Positions 24,175-37,002 of a stretch of 64,000 nt of DNA are shown piece by piece. Origin of the DNA: Lenzites betulinus (taxonomy: Eukaryota > Basidiomycota > Agaricomycetes > Polyporales > Polyporaceae); NCBI GenBank assembly GCA_022264855.1, contig JABYQU010000001.1:682001-746000 (forward strand), read 5' to 3'. The notes under the pieces are model-generated. The model had not been told where the DNA came from, did no database searches, and saw only the letters and a list, made by a program, of their open reading frames with translations. Numbering within the stretch: position 1 is the stretch's first letter; every line of letters begins with the position of its first letter. Both the position numbers and the translations under genes were made by a program.

Positions 24175-26360
24175 CTACATGCATATTGTGGCCTTGCCGG
24201 CGGGCGTCCACGCCTTGCCGAGCGCGAGGAAGAGCGAGATGCAGAGCACGACGAGCCCGAACGTCGCGCATATCACCGCGGGGAGCTTCGTGCGCGAGTA
24301 CCACGGGAGGTTTGGCGACTTGAGCTTCAGGTAGCACGCCGCGGGGAAGATGAACGCGAGCGCGGTGGCGGAGGCGCCGCCGGTGATCTCGAGCATGACG
24401 CCGAGGTCGCAGGTGATCATGGAGACTAAGCGGCGCGGTTAGATGGACACGGTTTTGGGGCAATGAAAGAGGGGGTGGGCGTACTGAGCATGGAGGAGCA
24501 GAGGATGGCGGTGGTGAAAAAGACGTGTCGTTGCATGTTGAACGGCTCGGAATCAAAGAAGTATTGCTCGATGACCTGTGCCAGTCGCGAAGTTAAATTC
24601 CACCATCACTCTCTCTATAGCGGAAAAGCTGACCTCGCGGCAGACGAACAGTTCCAGAGGCAGCGTAGTGAACATGTTCAAACCAAAGCAAAACCGCGCA
24701 ACATTGATTAGGGTATCATTCTGATGACTATGTCAGAAGTGACTGGGAAGAGACATGTGCAAAACGCGACGCACGGGGCCGAAGTTGTTCAGGATGTTGC
24801 CCTGTGTCCTATCGGTGAAGACGAGATATGCGGATATTGCAAGCGTCGCGCACGCGACTAGCGAGATAGCAGTCGATATGTGCGTGACCTTGTTGAACCG
24901 GTCGAGCGTTGGGGTGCGCAAGCTCCCGTAGATCAACAGCGAGTTATGGTGACACACGAAAGCGAAGCTGATAACGCCTATAGCCTGGAACACCCCATCG
25001 CCCAGGACTGTGAACCGCAGGTTCTGGTCGCCCTTGAGGTCGGGAGTGACGTTCGGGCCTTCTATCAACACAGAGACGACGATGATGATCATCCCGACCA
25101 GTGCGAGGCCTGACGCGCGTGAAAGCTTGTGAATGTCGCGGTAGAGAGACAGTGGATACGAGACACAGATTGTGCAGAGCGCGATAACGAATTGGCGTTT
25201 GGTGAGAAGGCCAAGGACGGGGACCCTCCACAGGTTAGGGAATATAGATCGGATGACGTGCGGTATTGTGTCCCCTACGCTACGTTAGTACTGCTGCGAG
25301 GGAAGAGATACTGTACTGCGTACCTATAATGATGCCAAATGCACACATCCCTGTAAGTTACGCATACTATTAGCATAACTCTCAACGGTTTGAGCGCTCT
25401 GTATATTACCTCCGAACGCGAAGGCGAACTGAAAGAATGAGACGGCTGCCCTACCGCTCGACCCAAAGCACTGGTTCATGACCCCGATGTAAGAAGTCTG
25501 ACCACTGAGTTTTGCGTTCACCACAATGAGGCGGATTGTCCAGTCTGTGACGCCGCACAGTACGAAGAGAAGAACAAGCCCGGTGAAGAACCCTGCTTGT
25601 CGGACTGCATATGGGAGGCCTATGTCCGCAAAGAGAGCGTTAATGGCCACTTTGATTGTAGCATAGGGAAACGCGCACCTATGATGCCTGAGAGTGGTGC
25701 GTTAGCTTTGTACCATGGTAATAGTAGCATGAACAAACTCCTCACCCGCGCCCAATATTGAGTTCGCCATGTTGGCCACCGAGTCTAACATACCTCCGCC
25801 TGCACTCTGTTTCGCAGCAAGTTCGTCGAGGTCGATTCGTGGGTCAAGGGCATATCCGCCCTCGGGGTTGTCCACACTCCGACGAACTGCAGAGGCGTCT
25901 AAGAGGCCTACTAGCAAAGGCATTGACTGCTCTCCGCGGGATCGTCGGCCTCCGACGCGAAATCCACGGCCTGAGGATGCTTCAAGTTGTGAGAGCGCTA
26001 TTGCATCAAGGTCTTCCGTATCCATCTCATACTCTTCATGCATAGTCAGTGGCGACGCGAAGATGCCCATGCAGAAAGGACTTACGCACCGGTCTCTCGG
26101 CTGGTCATGGTCGAGCGCAGCGGAGGCGCAATGACTTGCACTTCCTCCTGAAAGCGAACGCTATGGCTCGATTTCGGGGTGGTCGCGGCACCATTCGCTC
26201 TCGCCAAGGGCACGTCATCTTCGTCGTCTTCTGCGTCGTCAATAGAAAAGAGGACATTGTCGTGAGCGGTGGCTGGAAGGTCTTCCTCCGAGCCGTGCAG
26301 TAGAGGTTGGCTCGCTCGTGCTTCGTCGCGGTCGCGCGGTCTGCTAGATCTACCAAGCAT
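24175..26360 (-). CDS. AVT/SLC38-type vacuolar amino acid transporter
   Basis: The N-terminus (24-bp to about 170 residues from ATG 26360) is hydrophilic, acidic and Arg/Ser-rich. It is followed by GGGMLDSVANMANSILGAG, the start of the first helix of the amino acid transporter fold (PF01490), then GLPYAVRQAGF and WTIRLIVVNAKLSGQTSY. Further exons carry more helices (ISFAFVCHHNSLLIYGSL, ISLVACATLAISAYLVF) and the last exon LEITGGASATALAFIFPAA with two closing helices ending at 24175. The extended cytosolic N-terminus and the SILGAG motif fit fungal AVT proteins, which move neutral amino acids across the vacuolar membrane with protons. Subtype and direction are not resolved. Confidence 0.85.
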
Positions 26361-26606
26361 GCTGAGAGTTCATAGGGGAACGTCCGAGGAGCAAGAAATC
26401 AAAAGAGGTCAAGACGGTGTGTGGTGTGAGCGGTGCGCGCGAGGTCGCCGTGCGCGCCGGAATGATGCATAAACTCGGAGGCGCGCGTGTGCAGTGCCGC
26501 CAACTACAGCTTACAGCCTTACACCACGACCACCACTTGTGCTTCCGCCGTTGAGCGTCGTTCAAGCCCACATAGATTAGGGTGCAATTGCCGCTGTGCC
26601 GTGCAA

Positions 26607-27910
26607 ATGTCCGGTATGTTGTGCACGTTGTATATGTACGCCATACTCACTCAACAAACGAGGAAAGAACCCCTCCCTCCCGAGATTATTGACCGCATCC
26701 TGGACTACCTTCACAACGACTCACAAACTCTAGCAACATGCGCGCGCACCAGCCATGTTATGCTACCAACATCCCGCTATCACCGCTTTCGCGATATCAA
26801 GCTATTTCCGCGCCAAGTCCCCGCTCTTTTGAGTCTCATTGATTCTGCGCCGGATTTCGCGCGCGCCATAACCTCCGTGCTGGTGCGCTTTACCGACTGG
26901 ACGGACCCGGAGCAGGTGCTCGCGTTCCTGTCGCGACTACCTGCTCTATCTAGCTTTGGCATGATCGTCCCGGCGTATCAACGCGTTTCTGTGGAACACC
27001 TTGCTGTGGTTGCTTCGAAGGCTCCTGCCCTCACCTCACTGGTCCTGTGCGGTCCAGGCTTGATCACCGCTCCGTTACTGTTATCAGGCCTCTCTATGTT
27101 TCGTGCTCTCAACGAGCTGAGCTTACAAGCAATCGACGTAGTCTTTCCTTCCGAGGACGTTCCTTACAATCTTGAGCCTCCCCCTCATCTGCGCCGTCTG
27201 AAGTCGCAGGAGAGCGATGGCGCCCCTCTCATCAGCCACTGGCTCGAAACCCACCCAACGACCTCTGGCCTCCAATATCTGCAACACACTGTTGTGGACC
27301 CACGAGATGCTATGCAGCTCTGTGGAATGGCGACTACGTGCGCGAATACCGTGAAACACCTCGAAGTAGTCTTCATCCCAGAAGGGCGTATGGCTGGTGA
27401 GCAGGACCAGGTCAGACACCGGGATGTTTTTCTCACCTACAACTTGTGTATCAAGATGCTTTGCGGGATAGCGATTTCTCGCTCTCTCCCTTCCAAGCAC
27501 TGGAGTCCTGCACTCTACGATTTGCCTTCGGCGAGATGTGTGTCGCCCAAAACGAATCCCTGAAGTCGATTCCCACAATCGTTTCACAGCTCACTGCGCC
27601 CTCCCTTCGGACCATCACTGTAGCCTTGGTGGTCGACAACATCGAAGACTTGCGTTCTCTGAACTCTGAGTGCGCCGTCCGAAATCTCTCGCCTGCCTAC
27701 TTCGAGGACATGCGCGTGCTGGATTGGGAACTCATCGCGAAAGCCCTGGCGGGCGCTGGTGAAGGCCCAGAGTCGACACGGAGGTTTGTTCTGGAGGGGC
27801 AGGGGGACAAGCGAACGTTGGACAGCCACATACGAGAATGCTGTCCAACCTTGTATTCGCTGGGTCTGGTTTCTCTGGTGAACGCTCAGAAGGAGGACCG
27901 TTGGTGGTGA
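26607..27910 (+). CDS. F-box/LRR-like protein
   Basis: The best model starts with a tiny exon (ATG TCC G, 26607-26613), a 54-bp intron 26614-26667 with donor GTATGT, and then PLPPEIIDRILDYLHND, a typical fungal F-box opening, followed by TCARTSHVMLPTSRYHRF. About 300 residues of leucine-rich sequence follow. A second intron starting at GTGAGC (about 27397) and ending near 27450 restores the frame into DSDFSLSPFQALESCTLRF. The stop is at 27908-27910. Reading the first intron through gives a longer start, which I think less likely. It would act as a substrate receptor in an SCF ubiquitin ligase; the substrate is unknown. Confidence 0.72.
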
Positions 27911-28526
27911 CAGACGATGACCTCGTGAGTGCAATTTTTTCGGGTGCACTGGTGCAGTACAAAGGTACGGTAGATGATTATAAATAACATTATGAGTTAC
28001 GGTGGATCTAGACATAGAATAGTCGTTTTCGATACAAATGTTATGTCTGGATCGCGACGCGTTGACCAGTACTTACACGCTCAAGTAGGGCTAATCTCGC
28101 AAATCTCTACATGTATCGGAGTGTACTAGATTTTATACAGTGTATAAGTATTAGATCAACGCACAATCAGGAATATATGTGAACGTTCTCTGCCTCGTCA
28201 CGAAGCTGATCTATATAATTGGAGACCTGGAGACCAGCACCGTGCGTTGTATGAGATTTTAAAGTAGTTTAGATGGTCCGGCATCGTCATGCAGAAGGAC
28301 TAACAGCTATAGCTTACCTTGAAGTTGACTGACCGCCTGAGGTACGAATTGCCCAACCAGCGAAGGACCTTCAAGACGTGGCATATGCATCAAGCGGCGT
28401 TTCCCGAGCCTGTGCCTGGAAGCCTTCACCGCAGTGCTTCCTTGAAGTTCGGCCGACCGACTTTCTTCGAGCTTCATTCGCGTGTTCCTCCCTTGCTTTC
28501 TACCTTGCTTTCTTGACTCGCAACAA
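27911..28526. other. Intergenic, no gene recognised
   Basis: AT-richer spacer. Short frames at 28307-28540 on both strands show no domain. Confidence 0.5.
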
Positions 28527-29403
28527 ATGAATGCATCCAAATCCGATTTTCAAGACCAACGCGGCTCGAAAGGCCATGACACGTCAGCGCTTCAGCGCCA
28601 AAGCCACTACAAAAGCGATGGAGAAAATGGTAAGTCGCATTAGCGCCGGATTGTCGCAAGGTGCTAATGAAGGGGTGCAACAGAATAATCCACGTTTGCG
28701 CTGAGGGTTTTCCAGCAATGCTACTTCTTTGAAGCGCAGAACATCTCGGAAGCAATCGCTTTTTGCATATGAGCCACTTATAGAACCATAAGTGGTGGCG
28801 AGCGAGTCCTAGCTCCCAAATGCTATGTGACCCCTCCGAATCTACTGCCGAAACTGCGTACAGCGAATATGAATCAGTCCGGTAAGTTCATTTCATATCG
28901 TCATCATGTTCATATCCTGCTTTTTTTGCCGTGTGGATGGACCGCGAGGTCAGCGGATTTCCTGTCTATGTTGTCATCATAGGCTGTAATCCCCAGATCT
29001 GTGGGCGACTCTCAACCGCAGTTACAGGATGTTTTTATGGATGAGCTTTGTCCGTTTTCTTGACCTCCATCCGATGTTATATGCCACATTGTCACGGCGT
29101 TTGCGTGATCTTGGTCCATACAGCAAGCACTTGAATCAAGCCCCTGCTCCTTCATCTCTGCGCTTTTCGGGCGAGAAACAGTTTCGAGCTCTTGAGGCGA
29201 TTCTCCAAAATTGGAGCGCTATGAATTTCTTCTATCTGATTCTACTTGGGATATCCAGATGTCTGGCGTGCCACTCGCGGATGACCAGGCAGGCCCAAGA
29301 GTTGCGGACGGAAGTGTCAAAGTTGACTCGCGCGCGGACGAAAATGGTCCAAGCGGCCGCCCAAACGGGATATCCATATATTGGCGAGATCTTTTCAACC
29401 TGA
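28527..29403 (+). CDS. Unrecognised spliced gene
   Basis: Three exon-like pieces on the plus strand fit together in part. An ATG at 28527 heads a polar exon ending at a GTAAGT donor near 28631. A piece reading VLAPKCYVTPPNLLPKLR ends at a second GTAAGT donor near 28882, and its phase matches an acceptor CCCCAG near 28996, giving LWATLNRSYRMFLWMSF and LSRRLRDLGPYSKHL. The frame stays open to a stop at 29401-29403. The join between the first two pieces does not work cleanly. I recognise no family. The well-matched second junction is the main sign that this is a gene. Confidence 0.35.
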
Positions 29404-29550
29404 GCGCGGCGCGTCTTCCCGTAACAGCCACAATCGCCGCGACGCGTCTGGCTCCACCTCTTTTCATCTCCAACATCCATCTCTCTCCCCCGATACTTGT
29501 ACACTCACTCCCGGGCTGTGACGCTTTATAGTTCACTATCCTCTGGGCCA

Positions 29551-32500
29551 ATGCCCAACATCGACCACATAACCAACAAGCCTGCCGGTGGTCCCTCTCG
29601 CGGGGCCCTGGGGGTGAAGTCAACCACACTCAACGCCACAACGACTCCGAAACAGAGTTCCCCCGAGGAACACCGCGTTCTCAGTCACCACACGCGTAGA
29701 TTGCAGGAAGAGACGGCATTTCTGACGGCACCTCGTCGAGCGTCGAAGGACCGCGACGCGTCCCTAGCGAAAGGATCCATGGCTACAGACGCCAAGGCCA
29801 CAGGTCAGGCAGATAGTTTCCACCCTGATTCATGCTCTCTGATATACTGCTACCCCCTTTCACAGCGCAACCTACTCGCCAACCGCCTGTATCGGTCAGG
29901 TCTACAACCACGCCCATAGATGCGCCGTACGCGATGTGTTCGACTAGTGCCCCGCCGAGCAAAGCAGGCTCAAGCTCTGTCGGAACGACACGGTCTACGA
30001 ACGCAACTTCCAAGGCTTCTACCACATCAACCGCACCTACCACGGCCTCTCTCGCGAGCCACAGCTCTCGTAGCAAGTACCAAACCGGTGTGTCGCTACC
30101 AGAGCCCAAGCGCGGGGACTCTGAGGCCCCGCCTGTGAAGTCGACGGCAACTCGCGCCGTACCTACGGCCTCCTCGTCGACCCCGAAGACCGCTCTCACT
30201 ACAACCTCCTCGACTCATCGCCCGTCACCTTCAGCCTCGTCGATGGCGAAGCTTCCTCCCAGCCAGCCAACGCCACTTCCACGCGGATCGGCGACAGCCT
30301 ACACCCCTTCCAAGCCGCAGGCACCTGGCAACTCCACGACTGCTGAGCATAGCCAAGCACACGCACGCTCTACGTCGGGGCGCAAGTACCACGAAGGGCC
30401 TTCCATTGAAGCAGATAGAGTACATGTGGCAGAGACGATGGATAGGCTGCGTCTGAAGGCGTCACAGGTCGCGGAAACGCTCCACAACCGTAAGCCGTTC
30501 GTCCTCGAGGATACTACCCGCAAAGCAGAGATATCTGTAACCAAGGTGCGCCCCGTACAACGCACTCTATTTTATTCCCAACGCTCACCACTTCCTGGGC
30601 AGACTGAACCGAAGCCTACGGTGGCTTCCAAGCCAATGTCGACCGCTTCGCGTGCTGCTGCAGCCCTGTCGGCCTCGTCAACTGCGAAGGACGTCCAATC
30701 GACGCCCAAGAAAGTGGCCGCCACGACGCTTCGACCAGCTCGGGTGGCGATTACGGAGACGCAGTCTCCCAGGCCAACGGCGCAAACTACGCCGGGGCCT
30801 ACGCAAGCCTCCCCATCGGCCCCGTCTCGCCAAACTCGAGTTGCTGCTCCCCCGCCTCCCGCGGGTAAGCAAGTCGAACCTGCGCATGCACCTACAGCAA
30901 AGGCCACTGTGCCCTCGACTCGGGCGAAGGAACCGATCAAGCCGTTGGATGCCATAGAGGTTGCGACCCCATCGTCCCAGACGCGACCCTCGAAGTCGCA
31001 GACCACCTCCGCCACAGCTGCAGCGGACCGAGCGCGGCCTGCGCATGCGACAGAAGTCCGGTTGGGAACATCGGGGCCTCAGGCCAAGCTGTCGGTTGCG
31101 TCGACGGCCACACCAAACGTTGCCCCGTCGCCGCTTGCTCGTGATCCCGAGGCACAGCAACCGCCCCATATCCGGTGGAAGTCCGTCAAGGCACCTTCGG
31201 TTCAAGCGGTTGAGCCAACTCCTGCCACGGAGACTCGGCCCAAGCATGCGTCCGCAGAGACGGTCAATGCGACCCCGTCACTGCGGCCCGCTTCCAAAGC
31301 GGAAGCCATTATTGCGCCGCCACAGGCTACGGCGACGCCTGCTACGACGGCTATGGTTCAAGCAGAGGCTTCGGCGCGCATCCAGCGAGCGCACCGTAAG
31401 GCGGATGCCGATCCCCCTCCATCCGTTTCCACGCCTGCGCGCTCGAGACACGATGTTAATCCGTCGGCCACTCCTTCCCGGTCTTCTCATACGCAGGCCC
31501 ATGCACGGCCTTCCGACGCTGCGTCGTCCGGGCGAGCCAAACGTAACGGCGACGATGTCCCACCGACGTCTAAGCCTGTTGACAAGGGCAAGGCGCCCCT
31601 CACCCTTCGGGAACCCTCGAAGACCACGGCGTCGAAACCGACCAAACACACGGAGTTGGCGAACCCTGTGTCCCTCTTCCTCACGCGTTCCCTGTTGCCA
31701 AAGGACTCTACGCCGGCACCCAGCCTTGCTGACAGCTCTCGGGCTACCAAGGACGCTGCCAATAACACGCTCAGGATTGACTCGGCGCGAGCGAACGACA
31801 GGCACGCCGATGGCCCTCGGGGCCAGCCGTCGCCCAGAACCCCGAAAGCGTTTAAAGAGTATTCATCGACGGGCCCGATGTCGGAGGCGATCAAGTTAAG
31901 CCCGCAAATGAGGAGAATCTATACGGGAGCGCCCCCCGAAGACGAACCTAGCACCCATAGCGTGTCTTCGAAGAGCTCGGCGCACACCTCCAGCAGCGCT
32001 AGCGGCCGTTCCCATCATGTCGTAAGTCGTTCTTGCGTTCTAGCACCATGTACCTTGCTGACGGAGGCGATAAAGATGGCCTCGAGCAGCTCACACTCGC
32101 GCGCACACTTGGTCGACCACTCGCAGATGTCCATGTCTTCGACGGCTTCGCACATGTCTACCCACAGCGGGCCGTCGAAGGAGCCTCGCGGCGTCCCGCG
32201 TCCTTCTACACCTCAGACGGGAAGCTTCTCCACTTCTCACTCAACACACAAGCCGAGGTCGCCCAAGGCAGAAGTGGCTCGTCACCGTGCCGAGGCTCTT
32301 GAACAGACCCAATCGTCTGTAGCGGCTACCTCATCATTGCGGCCAGTCCCTGGTCGCAGTCACCACGATGCGGGAAACAAGACCCACGTCTCTCATACCG
32401 CATCTCGTAAGGTGGAGGCCGCGAAGGATGAAGTCGAGGAGAAGAGCAGGACGCTTAGAAGGGCGACCCCTATGCCACAGCCGACCCCCCGTCCTGACCG

Positions 32501-34019
32501 CCACGAGGTCGACGTGAAGATTACAGCAACCCCAACCAGTAGCGGCCCCGCTACTCGGCCCGTAGGCACGCAGAAGACCGAAGTCTCGCCCAGAGCCGGG
32601 AAGTCCTCATCGTTGGACAGCGGCCGCCCCTCTACGGCCGATGCTGCTTGCGCGTCCTCAGGTGTGCCCATGAGGGAGGTGGCCAGGCATCTCGTGCGGG
32701 TCTCGAAGGCCGACACGGTCATCTCGGACGTCGCTTCTATCGACTACGTTCCGCCACCCCTCCCCGTATTGGACGGCACCTTCTTCAGCTCAAACGCCGC
32801 CCCTTCGAGTTCCAAGGGCAAGGAACGTGCCTCCTCCCTCCACCCGAGCCGCTCTTCGCGCGCGTCCTCGGAAGGCGGCAGCTTCCTTACTGCTCTCAGT
32901 GAGCTGGCACGTCCCGATATCGTTGCTCGTACTCCCTCAGAGACTACTATCAGCGCGATCCTCGATGCACCGGTGCCAGTAGACGCCGTCTCTCTACGTT
33001 CAGAATCCACACAGCTTACTACTGCGTTCGGGGACGTGACATACTCGGACGACGAATTCGACGAGGAGGAGGAAGAGGACGACCTGGTCTACCACTCTCA
33101 CCCGGCGTATCTCACCCTCCAGGTTCCCAAGCCTCTTCCCCAGGCTCCCTCACGCACTTCGACGATCCTCGCCGCGGAAAGCCTGGCGAAGCTGGACGAG
33201 AGTCTCAACCGGCTGCAGCACTTTGCAGCGCCCAAGACGACCCCCCATCCGCTCAAGTCCGCCATGAAGACTCGCGCCGAACTAGTGAGCTGCGCTCTGG
33301 GAGAGTCATACGCGCTGGTCAATGCTGCGGACGCGGCGGAACGCGAGGAGAACATCGCTGGGCCGTCCAGCAGCAGGGCCGTGCGGTTCAACGTCAACTT
33401 CCCCAGCGGCTCCACCTCCACCTCCCAGACGGCTACGCCGATCGAGACCCACGCGGGCCCGTCATCGGCCGCCGCTTCGTCTTCCACCGAGACACGGGTC
33501 TCCCGAGGTGTTGTGGTGCCCGTCGACTTCCCCCCGCGCTACTCCACTCTGTCTCCTCTGCGTGCGCCGCTTCCTGGATCTCCCGCGGCGTTGGCTACGC
33601 GTCGCCCGGGCAGAGAGCGCAGCCAGAGCGATGTGACCGAGCACAGGCAATCCCAGCTACGTCATGCGCGGAGTGTCCCGTTCCTCTGCCGGACCACACC
33701 GAAGCTGCAGCAGCTGAAAGAGAATCGGAGGCCCGGGGAGCTCTACGTGAACTCCCTCGGTTCGCGCTCTGCGGCGTCGTTGGGCACCTTGGGTTCTCGC
33801 CGGCGGCGTGCGTTTGTGACGGATGACCCTAGGCCGGAGCCGTCCGTGGCGGGGAAGCTGTGGCGGCGGGCCAAGAACAGCCTCGGGTTCAAGGGCAAGA
33901 AAGAGGAGCGAACCGTTCTCGGCGCTGCCCCTTTCGCCAACTTGGCTCCTATGCCGTTTCCCAGCCGCCCTCGACCCGACTGGATTCCGAAGGAGAAGCA
34001 TCTGTATACCATGGTTTGA
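29551..34019 (+). CDS. Long disordered Ser/Thr/Pro/Ala-rich protein
   Basis: Exon 1 (29551-29803) begins MPNIDHITNKPAGG and joins, across a 60-bp intron with acceptor TTTCACAG, to a 4.1-kb open exon. A GTAAGT...AAAG segment of 54 bp at 32022-32075 looks like a second intron that keeps the frame whether spliced or not. The product, about 1,450 residues, is almost entirely low-complexity S/T/P/A/K sequence with many SP and TP sites, an acidic patch (DDEFDEEEEEDDLVYHS near 33050) and a more conserved-looking C-terminus with VRFNVNFPSG, RSQSDVTEHRQSQLRHARS and KLWRRAKNSLGFKGKK. No folded domain is recognised. The composition suggests a scaffold or regulatory protein that is heavily phosphorylated (inference). 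Confidence 0.7.
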
Positions 34020-34571
34020 ACACTTATCTTTATACCTTTCGCCTTTCTTTGCGTTCACCCGCCTCGTCTTCATTCCCTTACTCGTATCCTTGACCTCCTC
34101 GTAAATGTTTCTGTCGTTTCGCTATCTGTATCATAGCCCCACTATGTCCCATATGCCCTATGCCCATATGCCCTATGCTCTATATGCCCCTCCTCCTTCT
34201 ATCGTACTACTTTGTTCTAGTAGATAGTGTTTAGACCCCGTACCCGTACAGAAGTTGTGAAAGATCCTGTTGTACAATCTCTAGTTATCCGACATCAATA
34301 TTTTCTTCACAATCCTCCCAGCCGCTTGCTCAGAATGAGCTCATACTAGCAACTGCCTTCACAAACTCCCTGAACACCATGGGCTTGCCCCTGCCGCCGA
34401 ACCACAGGACCTGCCGGAAGCGGTCGCCGGAGGGCAGTGGCGGTGCTGATCGCGGAATCTCCGATTTGTCAGACGGGCGTGGGGTGACTCCGGCTCCGTC
34501 CTCTTCTCCAAAATGTCTGTGGCTGCGACTTTTCCTCCTCCTCCCCTCCGTCTCTGCTCATTCTGCCCGAC
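34020..34571. other. Intergenic with short CATATGCCC repeats
   Basis: The 3' flank of the disordered-protein gene. Around 34147-34195 the sequence CATATGCCCTATGCC recurs about three times. The remainder is the probable NAR1 promoter; nothing else is recognised. Confidence 0.5.
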
Positions 34572-36581
34572 ATGGCGTTTTCTGGTGCACTAGTGCGTGG
34601 TGTTCAGCTTGATGTGCACGGATGCGCAGGGCGCTGATGCGGGGGAGTAGACGCTCACCGATCTCAATGACTTCATAACGCCATCGCAAGCCTGCATCAA
34701 GCCCGTCGAGCAGACCAATAAACCGGAACCCCAGGATGCCGGTGCGGCTGCGGTAAGATTGCTACAGGGTAACACACTACGCTTATGTGAACACCGCTCA
34801 TGAAACTTTGGGATGGCAGACTCAGATCCAGGTGGACTCTAGCGGGTCATACTACGAGGTATCCGGGGCCGGAACGTCTACGACGGAGTCGGCTCCGGTT
34901 GCGAAGCAGAAGCTCACCACCGCGGAGATCAGTCTGAACGACTGTCTCGCTTGCAGGTGCGTTCCCTGTCCTTTGATTCCTGAGACCGAACACTTACGTT
35001 ACGTGCAGTGGATGCATCACCTCCGCGGAGTCGGTCCTCATCACTATGCAGTCGCACACCGAAGTGTTAAACTTTTTGGAGAACAACACCCCTGCACCGT
35101 CCCCCTCCCACAAGGTCCCGGTCATCTCGATTGCACCTCAATGTCTAGCATCCCTCGCTGCTTCCATCTCGTCCAGCTCTTCGCAGAACATCAGCTTGCT
35201 GCAGGTCCTACGGCGAGTCACGGCGTTCTGCAAATCTGTCCTCGGTTTCGAACACGTGTATGACACGACATTCGCACGGCACATATCGTTGCTTGAACAC
35301 GCCAAAGAGTTCGCAGAGCGCAAGAAGGGCGACGGGAAGCTTCCTATGCTCGCGAGCGCGTGTCCCGGGTGGGTATGCTACGCGGAGAAGACGCACGCCG
35401 AGATGCTCCCGTTCATCTCGCAGACCAAGAGCCCACAACAGGTCATGGGGACCCTTGTCAAGGAGTGGCTAGGGGAAAAGTGGGGCAAGCAGTACGTCTT
35501 TTTCTGCTTTCGTGCGCCGTTTTGCTCACGCATGCCCTCTGATTTTCTCTCACTCACCTTTCATTCTCACAGGCCCGATCAGATATATCACGTCACAGTA
35601 ATGCCTTGTTACGACAAGAAGCTCGAGGCTTCGCGGCAGGACTTTTACAATGACACGTACGCGACGCGTGACGTCGACTGTGTGATCACCACCGGCGAGC
35701 TGCAGCTGCTCATGCTTGACAAGGGCTGGGACCTCTCCCTGCCTGTCCCAGACGAAAACATCCCTCCACGGCCTTACCTTGCCTCCTCCATACAACCCGT
35801 CGCCGCCGCCGACTCCACGCTCCCGGAGCTCCTGACGCACCCCGGCACGAGCTCCGGGTCGTACCTGCACGCGCTCCTTGCCGCGCTCACCGCTGCTGCC
35901 CCGAATCCCTCCGCTCTCGAGCTGACGACGAAGACAGTGCGCACGGCGGACTACACGGAACACACCCTAACGGAACGCGCGTCCGGCGCGGTGCTCTTCC
36001 GCGGTGCTACGTGCTACGGCTTCCGCAACCTGCAAAACGTCGTGCGCCGTGTCGGGCGGGACGCGGGCGTGCAGGTCGGCCGCGGCGCCGCAGGGCGTCT
36101 TGCGGGATTGCGCGGGCGCGGGCGGGCTGTGCGGCGCGGTGGCGGGGCCGACGCAGGAGCTGCAGCACAGGAAGAGCGCGGTTACGACTACGTGGAGGTC
36201 ATGGCGTGCCCAGGGGGCTGCGTGAACGGCGGCGGGCAGCTGCGCCCGCCGCTCCCCACCACCGACGCGGAGGGCTTCACGCGCGACTGGCGTGCGGACG
36301 GGGTGAGGATGGATGTGGACGAGCCACTGCCTGTGGCCCCCGTTGGCCCGAAGTGGGGCGACCGCGAGTGGACGCGGCGGGTCGAGGCGGCATACTGGCA
36401 CGCGCTGCCCTCGCCGCCGCCGACGCCACCCGCTGAGGGAGACGCGCTGGCCTTTGGGGAGAAGGCAGGGTCTGCGCAGGAGTTCGCGGACGCGCTCGCG
36501 GCGAGGGTGTTGGTGGAGATGACGGGGGCATCTAGTGTGGCTGTGGGGGAGGTGCGCGGGAGTTGTGGATGGCGGAGCTAG
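34572..36581 (+). CDS. NAR1: Cytosolic Fe-S cluster assembly factor NAR1
   Basis: A hydrogenase-like Fe-S protein of the CIA machinery, which inserts 4Fe-4S clusters into cytosolic and nuclear apoproteins. It begins MAFSGAL and continues, after an intron with donor GTGCGT, with TLTDLNDFITPSQACIKP. The N-terminal cluster ligands are in DCLACSGC (split by an intron near 34957-35009). The C-terminal H-cluster-like ligands are in ACPGWVCY, MPCYDKK and MACPGGCVNGGGQ. An intron near 35492-35573 is needed to remove a hydrophobic read-through. The Arg/Gly-rich insert before MACPGG resembles that of other basidiomycete NAR1 proteins. The stop is at 36579-36581; the tail after GGGQ is long and Ala/Glu-rich. 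Confidence 0.9.
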
Positions 36582-37002
36582 GCGACACGTCGGAGGCGCG
36601 GCGGCGACAGCTCTTCAGGACGCAGTATCGGGCAGTGGAGAGCGAGGTCGTCGGGCTCGCAGTGAAGTGGTGATCTTGCGTTGAACATTGACCTGCATAC
36701 CTCATAATTTCTAGATTCCTGGGACATCATGCATGTAGAAGTTGCCAGTGCTATAAACTGCTGCATCCGCCTCGTCGTGCTGCGGTAGTGCCCCATGACT
36801 GACTCGTGTGTTCTGGTCGACGGCTTCCGACCAACCTTAAGCAATTCTAGGATGGCATCGACCCACGCTTGCGCTTCGGCCTTCGATGTGCTCTCGATAA
36901 AAACCCAGTGGCGAAGACACAGACCTTCCGCCTCATCCCCGCCTCCCCGGCCTCCCCGACACCTCCTCAATCTCCTTGTAGTAACCCATCTCACAGACCC
37001 CC
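36582..37002. other. Spacer between NAR1 and the interrupted F-box gene
   Basis: About 420 bp. A minus-strand frame through it has no recognisable domain and is probably a chance frame. Confidence 0.5.

Noticed and set aside
30961..31899. 312-codon alternative frame within the disordered-protein gene
   Set aside because: Arg/Pro-rich shadow of the Ser/Thr/Ala-coding frame, which is open four times longer.
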